In this document: positions 37,559 to 49,028 of the stretch, one piece after another
How positions within the stretch are numbered: position 1 is the stretch's first letter
Layout: every line of letters begins with the position of its first letter
NCBI RefSeq assembly: GCF_050908995.1
Contig: NC_135123.1
Coordinates: 15,562,001-15,626,000, forward strand
DNA length: 64,000 bases
From: Andrena cerasifolii
Taxonomy: Eukaryota > Arthropoda > Insecta > Hymenoptera > Andrenidae
Direction of reading: 5' to 3'
Position numbers and translations under genes: made by a program
The notes under the pieces: generated by a model
Seen by the model: only the letters and a program-made list of their open reading frames with translations
What the model was told of the DNA's origin: nothing
The model's database searches: none

Positions 37559-40122
37559 GTCTCTCTCTCTTTCTGTCTCTCTCGCTCGCTGTGTTAGCAG
37601 TAAAGTAGACACTTCGTATTGAGCTTAATATTCTTCTAATTGCACCGTGCCCTTACTGCTTACCATTAGGGGTTCCGCGAACTGAGCTTTATGCTTAGGA
37701 GGTGCTGATCGCAAGCAATTGCACGTTTCACGTGCTGTTCAGAAGTTTGAGGTTGTACCTGGTTCTAATTAAAATTACTCGAGGAGGATTGACAAGGGGA
37801 CTCTGCGGAGTTGGTCCCCTGGGGATTTTGACGAAAGTTTGATCAAGTTTAGTGGAGCGAATCCGAAGGTCGAGTGATTGCATCCTGTGGAATATTTCGT
37901 GCCAATGCTCACTCCTTTTTTTTTTATTCTCGGTGGCAAAAATTATCGTTAGGAAAAGAATATTCGTTATTATTTTATTATTCCTCCTATTCGACCACGT
38001 TTTATCCAGATTTCGGCATTAAGTATACGATCATTTAAATAACGGATCGAATAAATGTCACTTTAATTTTAGAGTATTTCAGAAATAAAGCTAATCTTTT
38101 TATTCGACGAGAATTTATTCGACACGTGAGGAATAATTTTTCTATTAACTTTTATTCGATATTGGCAATTTTATTTTTCGCCCATCTCTGGTTTTATCGA
38201 ATCATTGCACGCACCTATACTGAATTATCGAGCCGGAGAATGATCGTGCAAGCACCTCGCACTGGGCAAGAAAAAATTCGTGGCAAAACGAAACAGTGGG
38301 AAGAATTTTTTATTTCCATTGTCGCAAGAAGTTAGCGATTCGTTAGTTTCGCTCGTTTATCGGACGAGAATGTTATTCGCGTTTATCCCCCGGCACTTTA
38401 ACTTCCGAGCACACGCGGATGATAAAAATTCTCACTTTACACAAAGTCCTGGAGGAAGATCGTTTACTTTGTAAAGTCCCTCGAACGGCGTACGTGCTAC
38501 GTACGAGAGGCACCCTTCGTCTTCTTCTTTTTGAACGATGTCTTGTCAAAGCGGAAAACATTCTTTTGCCCCTGTGCCACGCGAGCCGTAAACCGTATAC
38601 CTTGGGCACGACACCTTATTACTCTTCAATAATTCGAAGATAAGCGTCGTTAGAGCGTCTCGAGCATCTACGCTACTTAACGCGGTGTTTTATCTAGCCT
38701 TGCGTGAAAGGGGGTCGCGATAAACCTTTTTACAGGCCAATAAAACGATGTAATATGCTAAGAAAAGTGCACGTCGCTTTACGTTCAAAGTTCTTTCTGT
38801 TTCCTGGAAGAGAATTCTAATAAAAAAAGAGAAGCATGAAATTTGTGCAGATGAGAACGTTCGCACAAACGTTCTTCAACTTGGAGGGGAGCATGAGATT
38901 TGAGACACCAACTTGGTTCAAATTTTCTACACACACAGTTTCTGCACAACTTGTATAACAATGCTTGCATAACACGCCACTGAAAAATTCGCGAGAAAAA
39001 CGAATTCAGAATTTCGAGCTTCCCAGGCGATCGATTTATCAGCACCTTGGATGAAATGTTAGCCAATCTCATTTATTTGATCAATACCGGTGGCTTCTTG
39101 ATATCGGAAAAGAGAAAGTATAAAGCAAACATCGGTCGTAACTAAAAATACTCATGTGCTAAGTGCTCGCTGTCTTATAATTAGAGCTAGCTTCTTAAGA
39201 TGAGACGCGGTATTGAGGAGTGGGCTTTCAGCTAAAGCACATGAAAAGATTCCACGTCAACGACTCTTAACTTCTGCGGACTGAAAAATAGCCGCGTCAT
39301 TACTCGCGAAAGTGTTAATTACTATTCGGTGGACTTTAAAACACGGAACGCGTGGTCTGAGATTATAGTCCTCGTGGCAAGATCTCGCTTTACCTTGCAA
39401 CAACTTTTTTGGCAGCGACTTGTCAAACACCGCGTGACATTTCTTCTTTTTTTAATTCGCAAGAAAGTTTTCAAGGATCTTCAAGTGAAACGTAATTGGT
39501 TAAAGGGTAGTTTCTCCTTGGTTCTTAATAATTTGCCGATGTAGCAGCGATTTGATAAGAACAAATATTCTATTTTCTCTGTTATCAAACGTACGTTCAG
39601 CAAGTGCTCGCTGAAATCTCACGTGGTGTGTGAAAGGTCAGAGAATTCATGAATACATCATATAGAAAGCATCGATAATATTTGAAGAAAGAGTCACTTC
39701 AGAGCTGATTAGAATCTTTAATGACTCGTATAAATTGTGGATATGACCCAACGCGGACCCCAGCTAGTGTCCTCTCTTAATACATTTTATTGCACGGTAG
39801 CTTGCAACGTGTCGCATTAAGATAATAATTTCCCGAAGTATTTACCGACGAGAATATCCCTTTATATGGGTTAAACGTAGATTTAATTAAAATTAAATTA
39901 TTATATTAAAACTACTATGTGCCTTTAGTATCGCCGTCATTATATGTCGTGAATGGTAATTTAATTCCCCTCACAAAGGCATGAAAATTATAATATCCGT
40001 TGATGCTTCACCACTCTCCTCCTGCCCGCCTCCCCCACCATTGATATAGCGTTTCAACGTGGAGTCTCGTTTCGTTGACGTTTCCATGCTTTAATAGCTT
40101 ATTCGAGGAAAGTTCTCTGCAA
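36511..40122. other. non-coding stretch with a CT microsatellite
   Basis: CpG-rich at about 36,820-37,230, purine-rich at 37,260-37,360, and (CT)n at about 37,519-37,590. The rest is AT-rich without supported features. Confidence 0.35.
37519..37590. repeat. (CT)n microsatellite with GT/TT interruptions
   Basis: A pure CTCTCT run followed by CTGTCTCTCTGTCTCT variants. Confidence 0.9.
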
Positions 40123-40245
40123 AACAGAATAACTAATTTAAAATTGCTCCAACCAACTCGAGTCCTTGTGAGAAGGATTAGTTTACTAGGTGACGTGTTT
40201 CGTCGTTTTGAAAGAAACTGCAATTAGTCGGAGTAGCGAAGGAAA
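40123..40245. mobile_element. family G fragment
   Basis: Diverged copy of the left arm of 30,981-31,323 (AGAAGGATTAGTTTACTAGG, TCGTCGTTTTGAAA, GGAGTAGCGAA). Terminal repeats are missing. Confidence 0.6.
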
Positions 40246-42420
40246 TAGCGAAGGCCGGTAACTCAGCTTTTTTATCCGAGCCTGTAATGAAAATTTAAAA
40301 ATCCCCTTTGTAGATTTCAGTAAGTTGCATCCCCATAGAAAAACTTGAAAAAAGTAAAGAAATTACGCCAAGTACATGAAATCAAATAAATCACAAAAGG
40401 ATAGAAGATAATAATAATTAGAATATAAACAAAAGATGTGAAATGAAATTGAGCTGCAAGTACATAAAGGTGCTTTGCACAACTACATATCCACAGCTAA
40501 AATGCTGTGTTCATACATTCCATTACTCGTATTGCGGACATTTTAATTAACCAATCAAAAAGAATCGCATTTAAAAACATTGTCGTAACTTAATAGCTTT
40601 ACAAAATGAACGATATACAAAAATTGCGCCAATTATAACAATGGCTACTTATAAAAAGAACAAACTGTATTAAATAACATTAAGCAGATATATTTTTATA
40701 CAAATAAATATTTTAATACGAATAAATATTTTATTCAAAATACTTGGCGCTGCTCACCGAATTGGTGTTGCTAAACTGAATTAATAAATTGCATTAATCT
40801 TTTTCTTTCTTTGCTGTGCGTGCGTGCGTTCGTGAATGTCTGTATAGGTGCGTTTTGCATATGCTACGTATGATATTAGAGTTAAATATATTCAGGTTAG
40901 GTTGAATTAGCCGTTTCTCGAGTAAATGATAGCGGTAGCGACAGTCGACATATACAGGGTGTCTATCCTGTACTTTCTTTCCTGTACTTGGCGTCGAGAC
41001 GCTACCGCGTCTCTAGATACACGCTGAAAATTTAGCAAGATAAAGCAATCGCGTAGACCAAAATCCATGCTGGTGAAAGTCATCCCAAATTGAATCGCAA
41101 GTGATTTTAGCTATACACTTTCCAAGCCTGTAGCCTTGTCAGAGTTACTTTTCACGTGACAATAAAGGAGAGAGAGAGAGGGTCAGAGAAACGATTTAAC
41201 ACTTGGGGCTGATTTGAAGCGAAGCTAATATAAACTCGCCCTAACGTCCAACCACCAGTGTCCAAGGCACAAGTCTGCTAGACGGTCTAACCTACGAGTT
41301 CGCCAGTGGATCTGGAGCTCGGCTCTTTCCCGTCCTCACTTTTCCGAACCTCGAACCTCTTTCACCCGTTGAAGGCTCCTGCATGGTACAGTCTACTATA
41401 GATGGGCGCGGGGCCCTCCGTTGCCTCGCAACGGTGCCAGCCCGTGTGTTTTGGTTGACTCCAGACATCTTCGAACGCAAATAGACGCCGCGGGAGAAAG
41501 AATTCGCCGCCTTTTGGGACGTGTGCCGGGCAAACTACGCGAACGAGTCAATGTCGCCAAAGGGTCGTAGGTAGATCGTCGGTGTGTTTGTACGTGTTAT
41601 AGCGTGCGGTACGGGCAACGTAGGGACAAGAGAGGCGATATATAATGTTCCGCGATATTAAACGGGACGCATTCCACCGAAGCCACCCTCTGGTCCCTGC
41701 TATGAATGCTTCTACGACCCCCGTCTCCTGTCTCACCCTACTACGCCCCCCTCCAGACCCCTCCCCACAGGCCAACCACCCACGGGAGCTGGGAGACCTG
41801 GCCTCCTCGACCAGGGCTACCCCCGAATGGTTATACGCCAAATTTACAGCTTAGCCAGAGCCACCACTACCCACGAACACGCCATTTACTACACCCCCGG
41901 GGACTGCGAGCCAGATACGCCGCTGTATGACGCGTTTGCTCAAGGATAAAGCTGCTTCGAACGATTTACGGATGTCACCGATACGCGCGAGGCACCGTTT
42001 CGGTTACTCGGTTTTTAACGGAACCGTTTAAAGGGGATGTTTCGACCTTAACTGGTGCTTTGGGTTGTCAACCCCTGTCGATTGTAGATTTGCTACTTGT
42101 TAATGTGCAATGCAGTTAAGAGGAAGTTGATTGTAGAGACCTTAAGGAAGATTGGCTGTATTGTTAGTAGAACATGGGTTGAGTGATGTCTTTTTTTTTT
42201 AAGTATGTTTATATCCAACGCTGCTGAAACGCATACCTTGGCGACAGCTTGCTTAGATTTTTCTCAAAGTTGCAGGAGTCCTTAAAGAAAAGAAAACCTG
42301 GGGGTGAAATGGGTCTGAGGAGACTACGTAGTAGGGTTACAGGAATGTGGACACGGTTGAATGAAAAAAGATTTTTAGCAGGGCATGTAAACAATTACTT
42401 GCAGTGAAGAGTCTACAGTT
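40246..42420. other. non-coding stretch
   Basis: AT-rich to about 41,160, then CpG-rich at 41,240-41,940. CAGGGTGTC near 40,956 resembles the terminus of the 4,776 element but has no partner end. No exon recognised. Confidence 0.3.
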
Positions 42421-42613
42421 ATTTTACTTTGCAGTTGAAATAGCGAGTTGTAACGCAAAATCGGAAAATAGCCGAATTTTCAGGGGTTAATTTCACCTCC
42501 TTCGAGTGAATTTGGGCAGCAAACAAAAATTGCGTTGTAATCAGAAGGAAATCCCCTACATATTCACAAAGTTTTAGAATTTTTTGAATTTTCGGGTTCA
42601 GGATCTTCCCTTG
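42421..42613. mobile_element. family E copy 2 (right half only)
   Basis: Matches the right arm of 14,664-15,095 from the CAAAATCGGAAAATAGCCG block to GATCTTCCCTTG, then TTA. The left arm is absent. Confidence 0.7.
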
Positions 42614-44325
42614 TTAGTTTCTTCGTCCATTCTCTTTCGGGGTTACCTGAGATGTGGGACGAATATAGAAAGGCTGCCAAATACGTCCCTACAGAATGTT
42701 ACAACGCAATCGTCACGCAACTGCCACGGACTTCTCCAGATTATGCTTATTCTCAAAACCAGGCACCACCTAATTTTACCAAAGGCTCATATCCTGCACC
42801 TTGCTGAAAGGAACCTCCCTCGCCAACGGAAATTAAATCACAGAAGAATCTACGCGGCCTGAGGCGAGATGCCACCAGAACCCCACAGTGTCAGTGGGTG
42901 TGTTAAGTCCGATATTTAAGAACACCGAGCGCTCATCCCCGTGAACTTGCCGCAACAACGCGAAACGGGAAGCAAGTTTCGCATTTCCAGCGAGGTATCC
43001 CCGGCTCTCGTCATGCTGTCCCCCTGGCAGACGTCCGGGACCGTTTCGTTCGAAGTTAAAAGGAGACAAGAAATTTCGCAATGTCGGGGCAAGCGGTGCC
43101 GTGGACAAGGACGTTCCGGTCTCTCCCATGACCGGGAGTAGCCACGACATTCCAAAATGCTTTCCACCCCCCGACCGCTCCCTCCTCTGGCTGCACCCTA
43201 TCACGGCTGACCCGGCTATTCCCTATCCTTCATCCGCGCATTTCCATCCCTCCGCTGGGCAACCCCCGTCGAGCGGCGGCCACACCGAATGCAACCATGC
43301 GTCATCCGCCATGATCTATGCTTTCTGCCGCGCTGGCATTACCCTCGGCGTGCACACGCGAGCGCGCGATACCTATGTGCGCGCACGGCCCCGCCGAAAC
43401 AGGTACAGGCGCATTTACATAAGGACGTACACCAGCTTGGCCAGCGGGAGAGATATATGAATCCCCGATGGTCGGTGTGCGCGGGTCGGCCAGCGACGTG
43501 TCGCACGCGTGTGCGTGCCTCTGGCCGGGCTCGCGTCTCTATTAAAGCTCCGCTCATTTTCAGCGGCCTGCATATTGTTGCCCGCGCTCGCACCACCCCC
43601 GCCCGCCTTTGCCACACGCGAATATTCACCGACCACGCGGCCCACCGCCGAGCCCTTCTTCCGCTCGCCCTGTCCACTCTCGTATATACCCTTTCTTTCT
43701 TTATTTCCTCCCTTCCTCTCTCCCACCCTTTCGCTTTCTTCGATTTTTTTCATCCGCCGCCGTCGTGGGCGTCCGTTACCGTCCGCGGTCCGGCAGAAAC
43801 TCGTTTGGACTTCGCCGATACTGACTGTCTGTAATGACTCTCGAAGGCCCACCGTTGGCGAGGGAAAGGTAGTGGCAGCTTGATTTTCTGGTTTATTAAG
43901 AGCCAATGATCGACCACTTGCGTAATAGTAATGACTCAGGCGCATGGCGGAGTGCAATGCACGTAGAATTTTATAGCTGCTGGAACAGGAAAGGCACCTA
44001 TACAGATGTAGATTACTTAGATGGTCTCTAAAGTGATACCCTTGAGGGTGAAAGCCAGCAGATTGATGTTTTTTGCCACTCGTTACAGAACCTTGCACTG
44101 GAGATTATAAACCCAATGCACTTCCCAGGCTTGCTGCAGCCCTGAGGCCTTAAATTATTGATGCTCAAACATTATGCTGAACACGACCCTGGGTTGGTGA
44201 TCCTCGTCTGGGGGATAGAGGGTCCACCTGGATTCATCTACCATTTCAATTTACTTATGCCGTCTTTTAGTAATATCGCGTAGCGTGCTCTTTGAACACC
44301 CATTTATACACGTTGCTTTATTAAT
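42614..44325. other. non-coding; CpG-rich block at about 42,850-43,860
   Basis: Open frames of up to about 200 codons occur on both strands here, driven by composition (CpG, then pyrimidine-rich at 43,660-43,760). No protein motif. A promoter island 2 kb upstream of scalloped exon A is possible. Confidence 0.3.
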
Positions 44326-44782
44326 CGTTTGTTAATGATTGGTTTCGTTACATGTCTACCGATGTCCCAATAATTTGTAATGTTTAGTAATTCAAGTTTT
44401 CAATTCAGTTCTTTTGGTGCTCCTCTATTTTCTATCGAGGATTGAATTATGAATATCCGTTTTTGCTCTCAATACCTCAATTGATATGTTAATCACTAGT
44501 GATTTGTATTATATATAATATATATATATATATAATACAAATCACTAGTTAAACATATATATATATAATACAAATCACTAGTTAAATATATATATATAAT
44601 ACAAATCACTAGTGATTAACATGTTAATTGAGGTATTGAGAGCAAAAACGGATATTCATAATTGAATCCTCGATAGAAAATAGAGGAGCACCAAACGAAC
44701 TGAACTGAAAAGTTGAATCACTAAACATTACAAATTATTGGGACATTGGTAGACATGTAACAAAGCCAATCATTAACAAACG
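44326..44782. mobile_element. 457-bp near-perfect palindrome with a triplicated centre
   Basis: The left arm starts CGTTTGTTAATGATTGG and the right arm ends CCAATCATTAACAAACG. The arms pair over about 200 bp with few changes. The centre has three copies of ATATATAATACAAATCACTAG. No clear target duplication at the ends. Likely a foldback transposon or a local inverted duplication. Confidence 0.75.
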
Positions 44783-45918
44783 CCCTCTATGAATGCACAT
44801 ATCCCCTACCCCTTCACGACCACTCCAAACGCTCATTCTCCAAGCCTGCAAACGCGCCAGCAGAGCCTCTTACAAACGCGCACCCCGTTGTCCTCAAAGT
44901 ATTAAGACAAGTCCTACGCTCGGGGCTAAAGAAACGTTAAATTAAACGCCCTCTACCAGAAACAACCACGTGTCGCAGCCCGGAGACTCCAAATTCGCGC
45001 GATCAACCGCCACGAGTTTCAGCTAGTGTCGCGAGCGAGCGGCTTGGCGAAGGGGCCGTGTAGAAGAGGGCGAAATCGTTCGATGGAGTATCTCGTCACG
45101 TTCCCGTTAAAGGAGCATAAAAGGGTGGTGTGACCCGAGATTGGAGGATCGCGTGGAACGCGACAGGATGCAGTTTCTCCTGCTTTCAACAGGGGGGTTC
45201 GTTCCCGCGAAACGGAGATCCGGTATTGCGGTCGGCGCCGCGGGGGCAGAGAGGGGGAAGGCTTTTCCGGGGGCTTAACATACACACTCCACCCCCGGTA
45301 GGCGGAGTGTACCGCCTACGAGCGGCCCCCACCGCTAGCTACGGCACTGATACGCGATATCAGTGAACACTTGTTGCTCCGGCGTATAGAGATTCTGGCC
45401 TGTGCCGCGCCAACGAGCCGCCGCTCCGTGGCCGCCGCGATTTTTCACGTGCTGATTTTTCCACCCACCCAAACTCCGTCCACCCTCTCCGCTCGCCCTG
45501 TCCCACCCGTCGCTGTTCGCCGCGCGGAGACTGGCACGGCGGGTGGATTTTCGCGCGCGCGGCCCCCTATCGGCCGTCTGACGGGCGACGACGATATTCC
45601 GGGCTCGAGAACGAGCCCGGCCGCGGGATTCCGTCACGCCGGACCCCAGCCGCCACTCGGAGAAATGGAGCTGCAACCCTGTAAATCTTCCATGCTTATC
45701 GGCTCTCTCGCCTCGCGAGGCGACCCGGTATGACACGGCTACCCCGTTACGCGACGCGGCAACTCGGCCCGCCTTGGTACCAACCCGGGAACTCTCTCTA
45801 TAATTGTACACGCTTTTATCCTGAGCTCTGCCTCTGAATTTTTCATTGTTGTAGCGACGTTGGGTGTCCGATGGTGGTGCACGTATGCTAATGGATTGCG
45901 TACATTTGATTGTTGCAG
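44783..45918. other. CpG-rich region just upstream of scalloped exon A
   Basis: CpG-dense from about 44,980 to 45,780. It contains two perfect 8-bp-stem hairpins at 45,298-45,319 and 45,345-45,365. The 45,340-46,100 minus-strand open frame crosses exon A antisense and is not credible as a gene. The sequence could hold an alternative promoter or 5' UTR exon. Confidence 0.35.
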
Positions 45919-46043
45919 GCAGTGCGGTGGCTGCAGCCGACACCATTTCCGCGCCGTGGACTCCCGCGAGTTCCGGGCCGCCGCCCGACGCGAACGGCTC
46001 CGGCTCGGATACCAAGAATCTCGACGTTGGCGAAATTAGCGAT
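45919..46043 (+). CDS. sd: scalloped (TEAD) internal exon A: N-terminal linker before the TEA domain
   Basis: This exon encodes 41 codons of the region just N-terminal to the DNA-binding domain of Scalloped, the nuclear TEAD transcription factor that recruits Yorkie or Vestigial. It starts after a TTGTTGCAG acceptor with two bases completing a split codon. It then reads through the conserved ISAPWTPASSGPPP block and the KNLDVGEISD block, and ends exactly at a codon boundary on GTAAGT. From memory of Drosophila Sd, the matching stretch has a PWTP motif and KNLDVGD directly before the DEKDL segment, so order and phase agree with exon B downstream. There is no ATG inside the exon, so translation must begin upstream. 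An in-frame ATG lies 34 bp before the acceptor (45,885), with a stop at 45,852, so a start within a retained upstream segment is possible. An in-frame acceptor also exists 18 bp downstream. The antisense frame is open over this exon, but this is composition. Confidence 0.9.
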
Positions 46044-46600
46044 GTAAGTTGAACATCCCTCGCTCTGTCTGGCCTTGGGCCGCTGACAGGTAGTCCCAGG
46101 GCCAAGCGTGGCGCGTGGAACAGGTATGGCGATTAACTGGGGGGCACGTTTAGGTGGTGAAGCGACACTCTTCAGGGTATGAGCGTAGAGGCCTCTCGCC
46201 ACGAGCTGTACAGGACCATAGTGGATGTCCATTTTTATCGAGCTTCGCGGAGATATAGGGGTGTAAATGGGACGGGGGTTAAAGTCAGTCATGATCTCAG
46301 GGATGCTTTGGATACACTTTTCCAACATTAGTACACTTTGAGAAACGGGCTAATGAGTGTAGCCCTATAGTTGACGAGGAGGAATTCATTTGGTGGTTTG
46401 TATCCTCGCTATATCTCTGCAGGGCACTGTGTCCGCGAGGTTAGACTCTTGATTTCCTATGATCGAGTGTGCTGTCACCTTTCTTTACTACTTTCATGAC
46501 GTCGCTGTTCCAGTTCCATTCGTTGTTTCCCTAAATCGTCGTTCGTCTTGAAGACTTCACTGTATCGAAATTTCGCGTGCCATCGTTGATCGATATAGCT

Positions 46601-46830
46601 TAGGGTGGTCCACAGCCTCGTGGGATTTTTTTTTGTATTCTTTGATACTTTCCACTTGACTGTTTTGCTGATTTGCAGTATTATTTTACACATTTAAGTG
46701 TATATTATCCTTATAAAGTTATTTTTCTGTCAGGTATAAAAATGGCTTTCATTAGTACCCCCTAATCTACGAGGACGTCAGCTGGAGAGTCGTTAATTGG
46801 AAAACATACTTGAAAAGATGGACCACCCTA
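46601..46830. mobile_element. hAT-like MITE with perfect 8-bp duplication
   Basis: TAGGGTGGTCCA and TGGACCACCCTA are perfect inverted ends. ATATAGCT occurs at 46,593-46,600 and 46,831-46,838. 230 bp, non-coding, in the intron between scalloped exons A and B. Confidence 0.8.
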
Positions 46831-47221
46831 ATATAGCTATTATACTATTCTCCCTATGATCTTTGCATAACTTGCCAGTTGCAACATTAATATTTATTTC
46901 ACGCTTATAAGTTATACAGTATCGTACTTATAAGGTATACAGTATTGTTTTGCATACACCTTTTGCGGGTAGATATATTTGCGTTCAGAAATTTCGAAAA
47001 GGAGAAGTGAAACTTCAAGTTGTACATTTTAAACTAGGGAAGCCTACTCAATGGGATTTTCCATGCCTAAAAAAGCCCAACTTCCCCATAGGCATATTTA
47101 CGATTACCTGCAGTTCTCCACATCCCTCGGGTCGTCGCTGTCAAAATTTAGCTCCGTGCAAAATTATCGAATTTATTTCCGCAAATAATATGTACATCTC
47201 TTTTTGCAACGCGAAATCTTA

Positions 47222-47614
47222 TAAGGGAAGATCCCCAACCCGGAAATACAAAAAATGATGAAACTTTGGGGATATGTATCACTCAATTTTTTTTGCTGTC
47301 CGAATTCACTCAGGGGGGCGAAATTAACTTCTGAAAATCCAGCTATTTTCCGATTTTCTGTTATAACTCGCAAACTGTAAGAACTATAAATTAACAAATG
47401 ATAGTCCCAATTAAAAGAAGTAACTCCTTTGTCTATATCTTACAGTTCGCCAGTTATAATGCAAAATCGGAAAATAGCCAGATTTGCAGAGATCAATTTC
47501 ACTCCTCAGACTGAATTTTGGTACCAAAAATGTGTGATACACACCCATATATCCTCTGATTATTCTCAAAGTTTCAGAATTTTTTTTTTAGAATTTTATG
47601 CATATCTTCCCTTG
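47222..47614. mobile_element. family E copy 3 (full length, diverged)
   Basis: TAAGGGAAGATCC to ATCTTCCCTTG, flanked by TTA on each side. It shares the central AATTAAAAGAAGTAAC block with copy 1. It lies within the scalloped intron between exons A and B. Confidence 0.7.
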
Positions 47615-48889
47615 TTAGAGGCTTTCCTCAGTCGAACGAGTCCTTAGTTCTGGATTATGCGCCAGCCAACATTATATCGGCGGAACGAACGTGACCGGAA
47701 TTCTTACGGGAAGACTTTCCTTTTTCCTGACGATCGTTTCACTGTCTACCTTTCCGTGCTCGACTTCTAACGCGCGAAGTAATCGCTCGCTTCCCGCTCG
47801 TTCGTGCAGCACGGACGTCGTCTCCGATTCGGTGAATTCCAAGTTCGACCGTATCTTCGGTTCAACATCCATGTTCGCAGACACGCATGAGAAAAAAAGA
47901 GCGGGACACGCGTCGCGCGAGGCAACTAAAACGAAATTGGCGGGAGGATTTCTGGGACGGGCGCGGGAAGATCGACTGATGGGACCGACTCGTCTACGTG
48001 CCGGACATGATTTCGTTAGGAGCGCTCGGTCTTGGTACAGGGATCATTTTTAGGCTACGGTTGAACAGGAGTTTAACCTTAGATCTGTTCAGACACTGCG
48101 GAATTGTATAGCAAGTAGGTGACGTGTAGGAGGAAAAATCTCAAAGTCCAATTGTTGCAATTTAATTCTCAGTTGATTTAATTCTCAATTGGAATAGGCT
48201 TGAGTGATTTTGGAAAAAAAAAAATCTTTTAGGGCTTACTGAAAGTTTCTAATTTTTGCATGATATGTTACGAGTAATGTCCATGTTTCTTATAGTATGT
48301 TCTGGCACTAAAAGCAGTAACCAATTAAGCCTGTACTTCACAATGACAATGAAGCTGAAATCTACTGCTATACTTTATTTCCTAAAGCACAGTTTATTTA
48401 TACAACTATCAATAGATAGCTAACAGAAGGGTTTATTTAGTAGCATTCAATTACAACATCACTGTAGCAACTCAGTCTTATTCAAAGCTTTCCACCGTCA
48501 AGTAGTTAATTAATCAGGAAAATGATCAGGAAAGTAGAAAAGGCTAGGTAAATTAGAAATTTTCCCAACACTTCTGTGACAAAAACAGAACGCAGGAAAT
48601 AACTAATAAGAGAACAGAATAGAAAAAAAAACAAAATACGTTAAAAGACAGAGCAAGGTCGTATTACGAAATTTAATTAGAAAATACGGGAGCAATAATT
48701 ATATGATCCAATTGCAAAGGCGCAAACGTCGGTTCCGACTTGCGGTGATCCAAATTAATTCGCCGAGTGATTTTTATTGCGCGCGGAGATTTACCGCCGG
48801 CGAAAAATGGGGACGTTATTTACGAGGGTAGGGATATTCAAGCGTCGGGGTTCGAATTATCGATGAATCGGTGTGTTCGTGTTTTCCAG

Positions 48890-49028
48890 GACGAGAAGGA
48901 CTTATCGGCAGCGGACGCGGAGGGTGTATGGTCGCCGGATATCGAGCAGAGCTTCCAGGAAGCTCTCACTATATATCCGCCATGCGGCCGACGCAAAATC
49001 ATTCTGTCCGACGAAGGGAAGATGTACG
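48890..49028 (+). CDS. sd: scalloped (TEAD) internal exon B: first half of the TEA DNA-binding domain
   Basis: This exon encodes 46 complete codons plus one base. It opens with DEKDLSAADA and enters the TEA domain at EGVWSPDIEQSF (exon residues 11-22, helix 1). It continues through QEALTIYPPCGRRKIILSDE (loop 1) and stops at GKMY, within the start of helix 2. The family continues here with a glycine and RNELIARYIKL. The boundaries are a GTTTTCCAG acceptor and a GTGAGT donor after TAC-G. The incoming phase 0 matches exon A, and the outgoing phase 1 matches the family's split glycine codon. In TEAD/Scalloped the TEA domain binds MCAT-type (CATTCC-like) sites, and this exon alone cannot form the whole fold. 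Codons are GC-rich at third positions compared with the AT-rich flanks, which also marks it as real coding sequence. I found no exon for the rest of the domain before the window ends. Confidence 0.96.

Larger units (their letters stand above)
46044..48889 (+). other. sd: scalloped intron between exons A and B
   Basis: This 2.85-kb intron is bounded by GTAAGT and TTTTCCAG. It holds two foldback elements, listed separately (46,601-46,830 and 47,222-47,614). About 47,690-48,050 is GC-richer and open on the + strand, but it has no recognisable protein motif. The remainder is AT-rich, and I see nothing else in it. Confidence 0.85.

Noticed and set aside
40956..40965. CAGGGTGTC as an end of a foldback element
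   Set aside because: No inverted partner found within a reasonable distance.
43415..44098. 227-codon minus-strand frame, with a 181-codon plus-strand frame overlapping it
   Set aside because: Composition-driven in a CpG- and pyrimidine-rich block. No conserved motif, splice context or plausible start.
45335..46105. 256-codon open frame on the minus strand over scalloped exon A
   Set aside because: It is antisense to a well-supported exon and lies in CpG-rich DNA where all frames tend to stay open. The peptide is Arg/Ala/Gly-rich without a domain.
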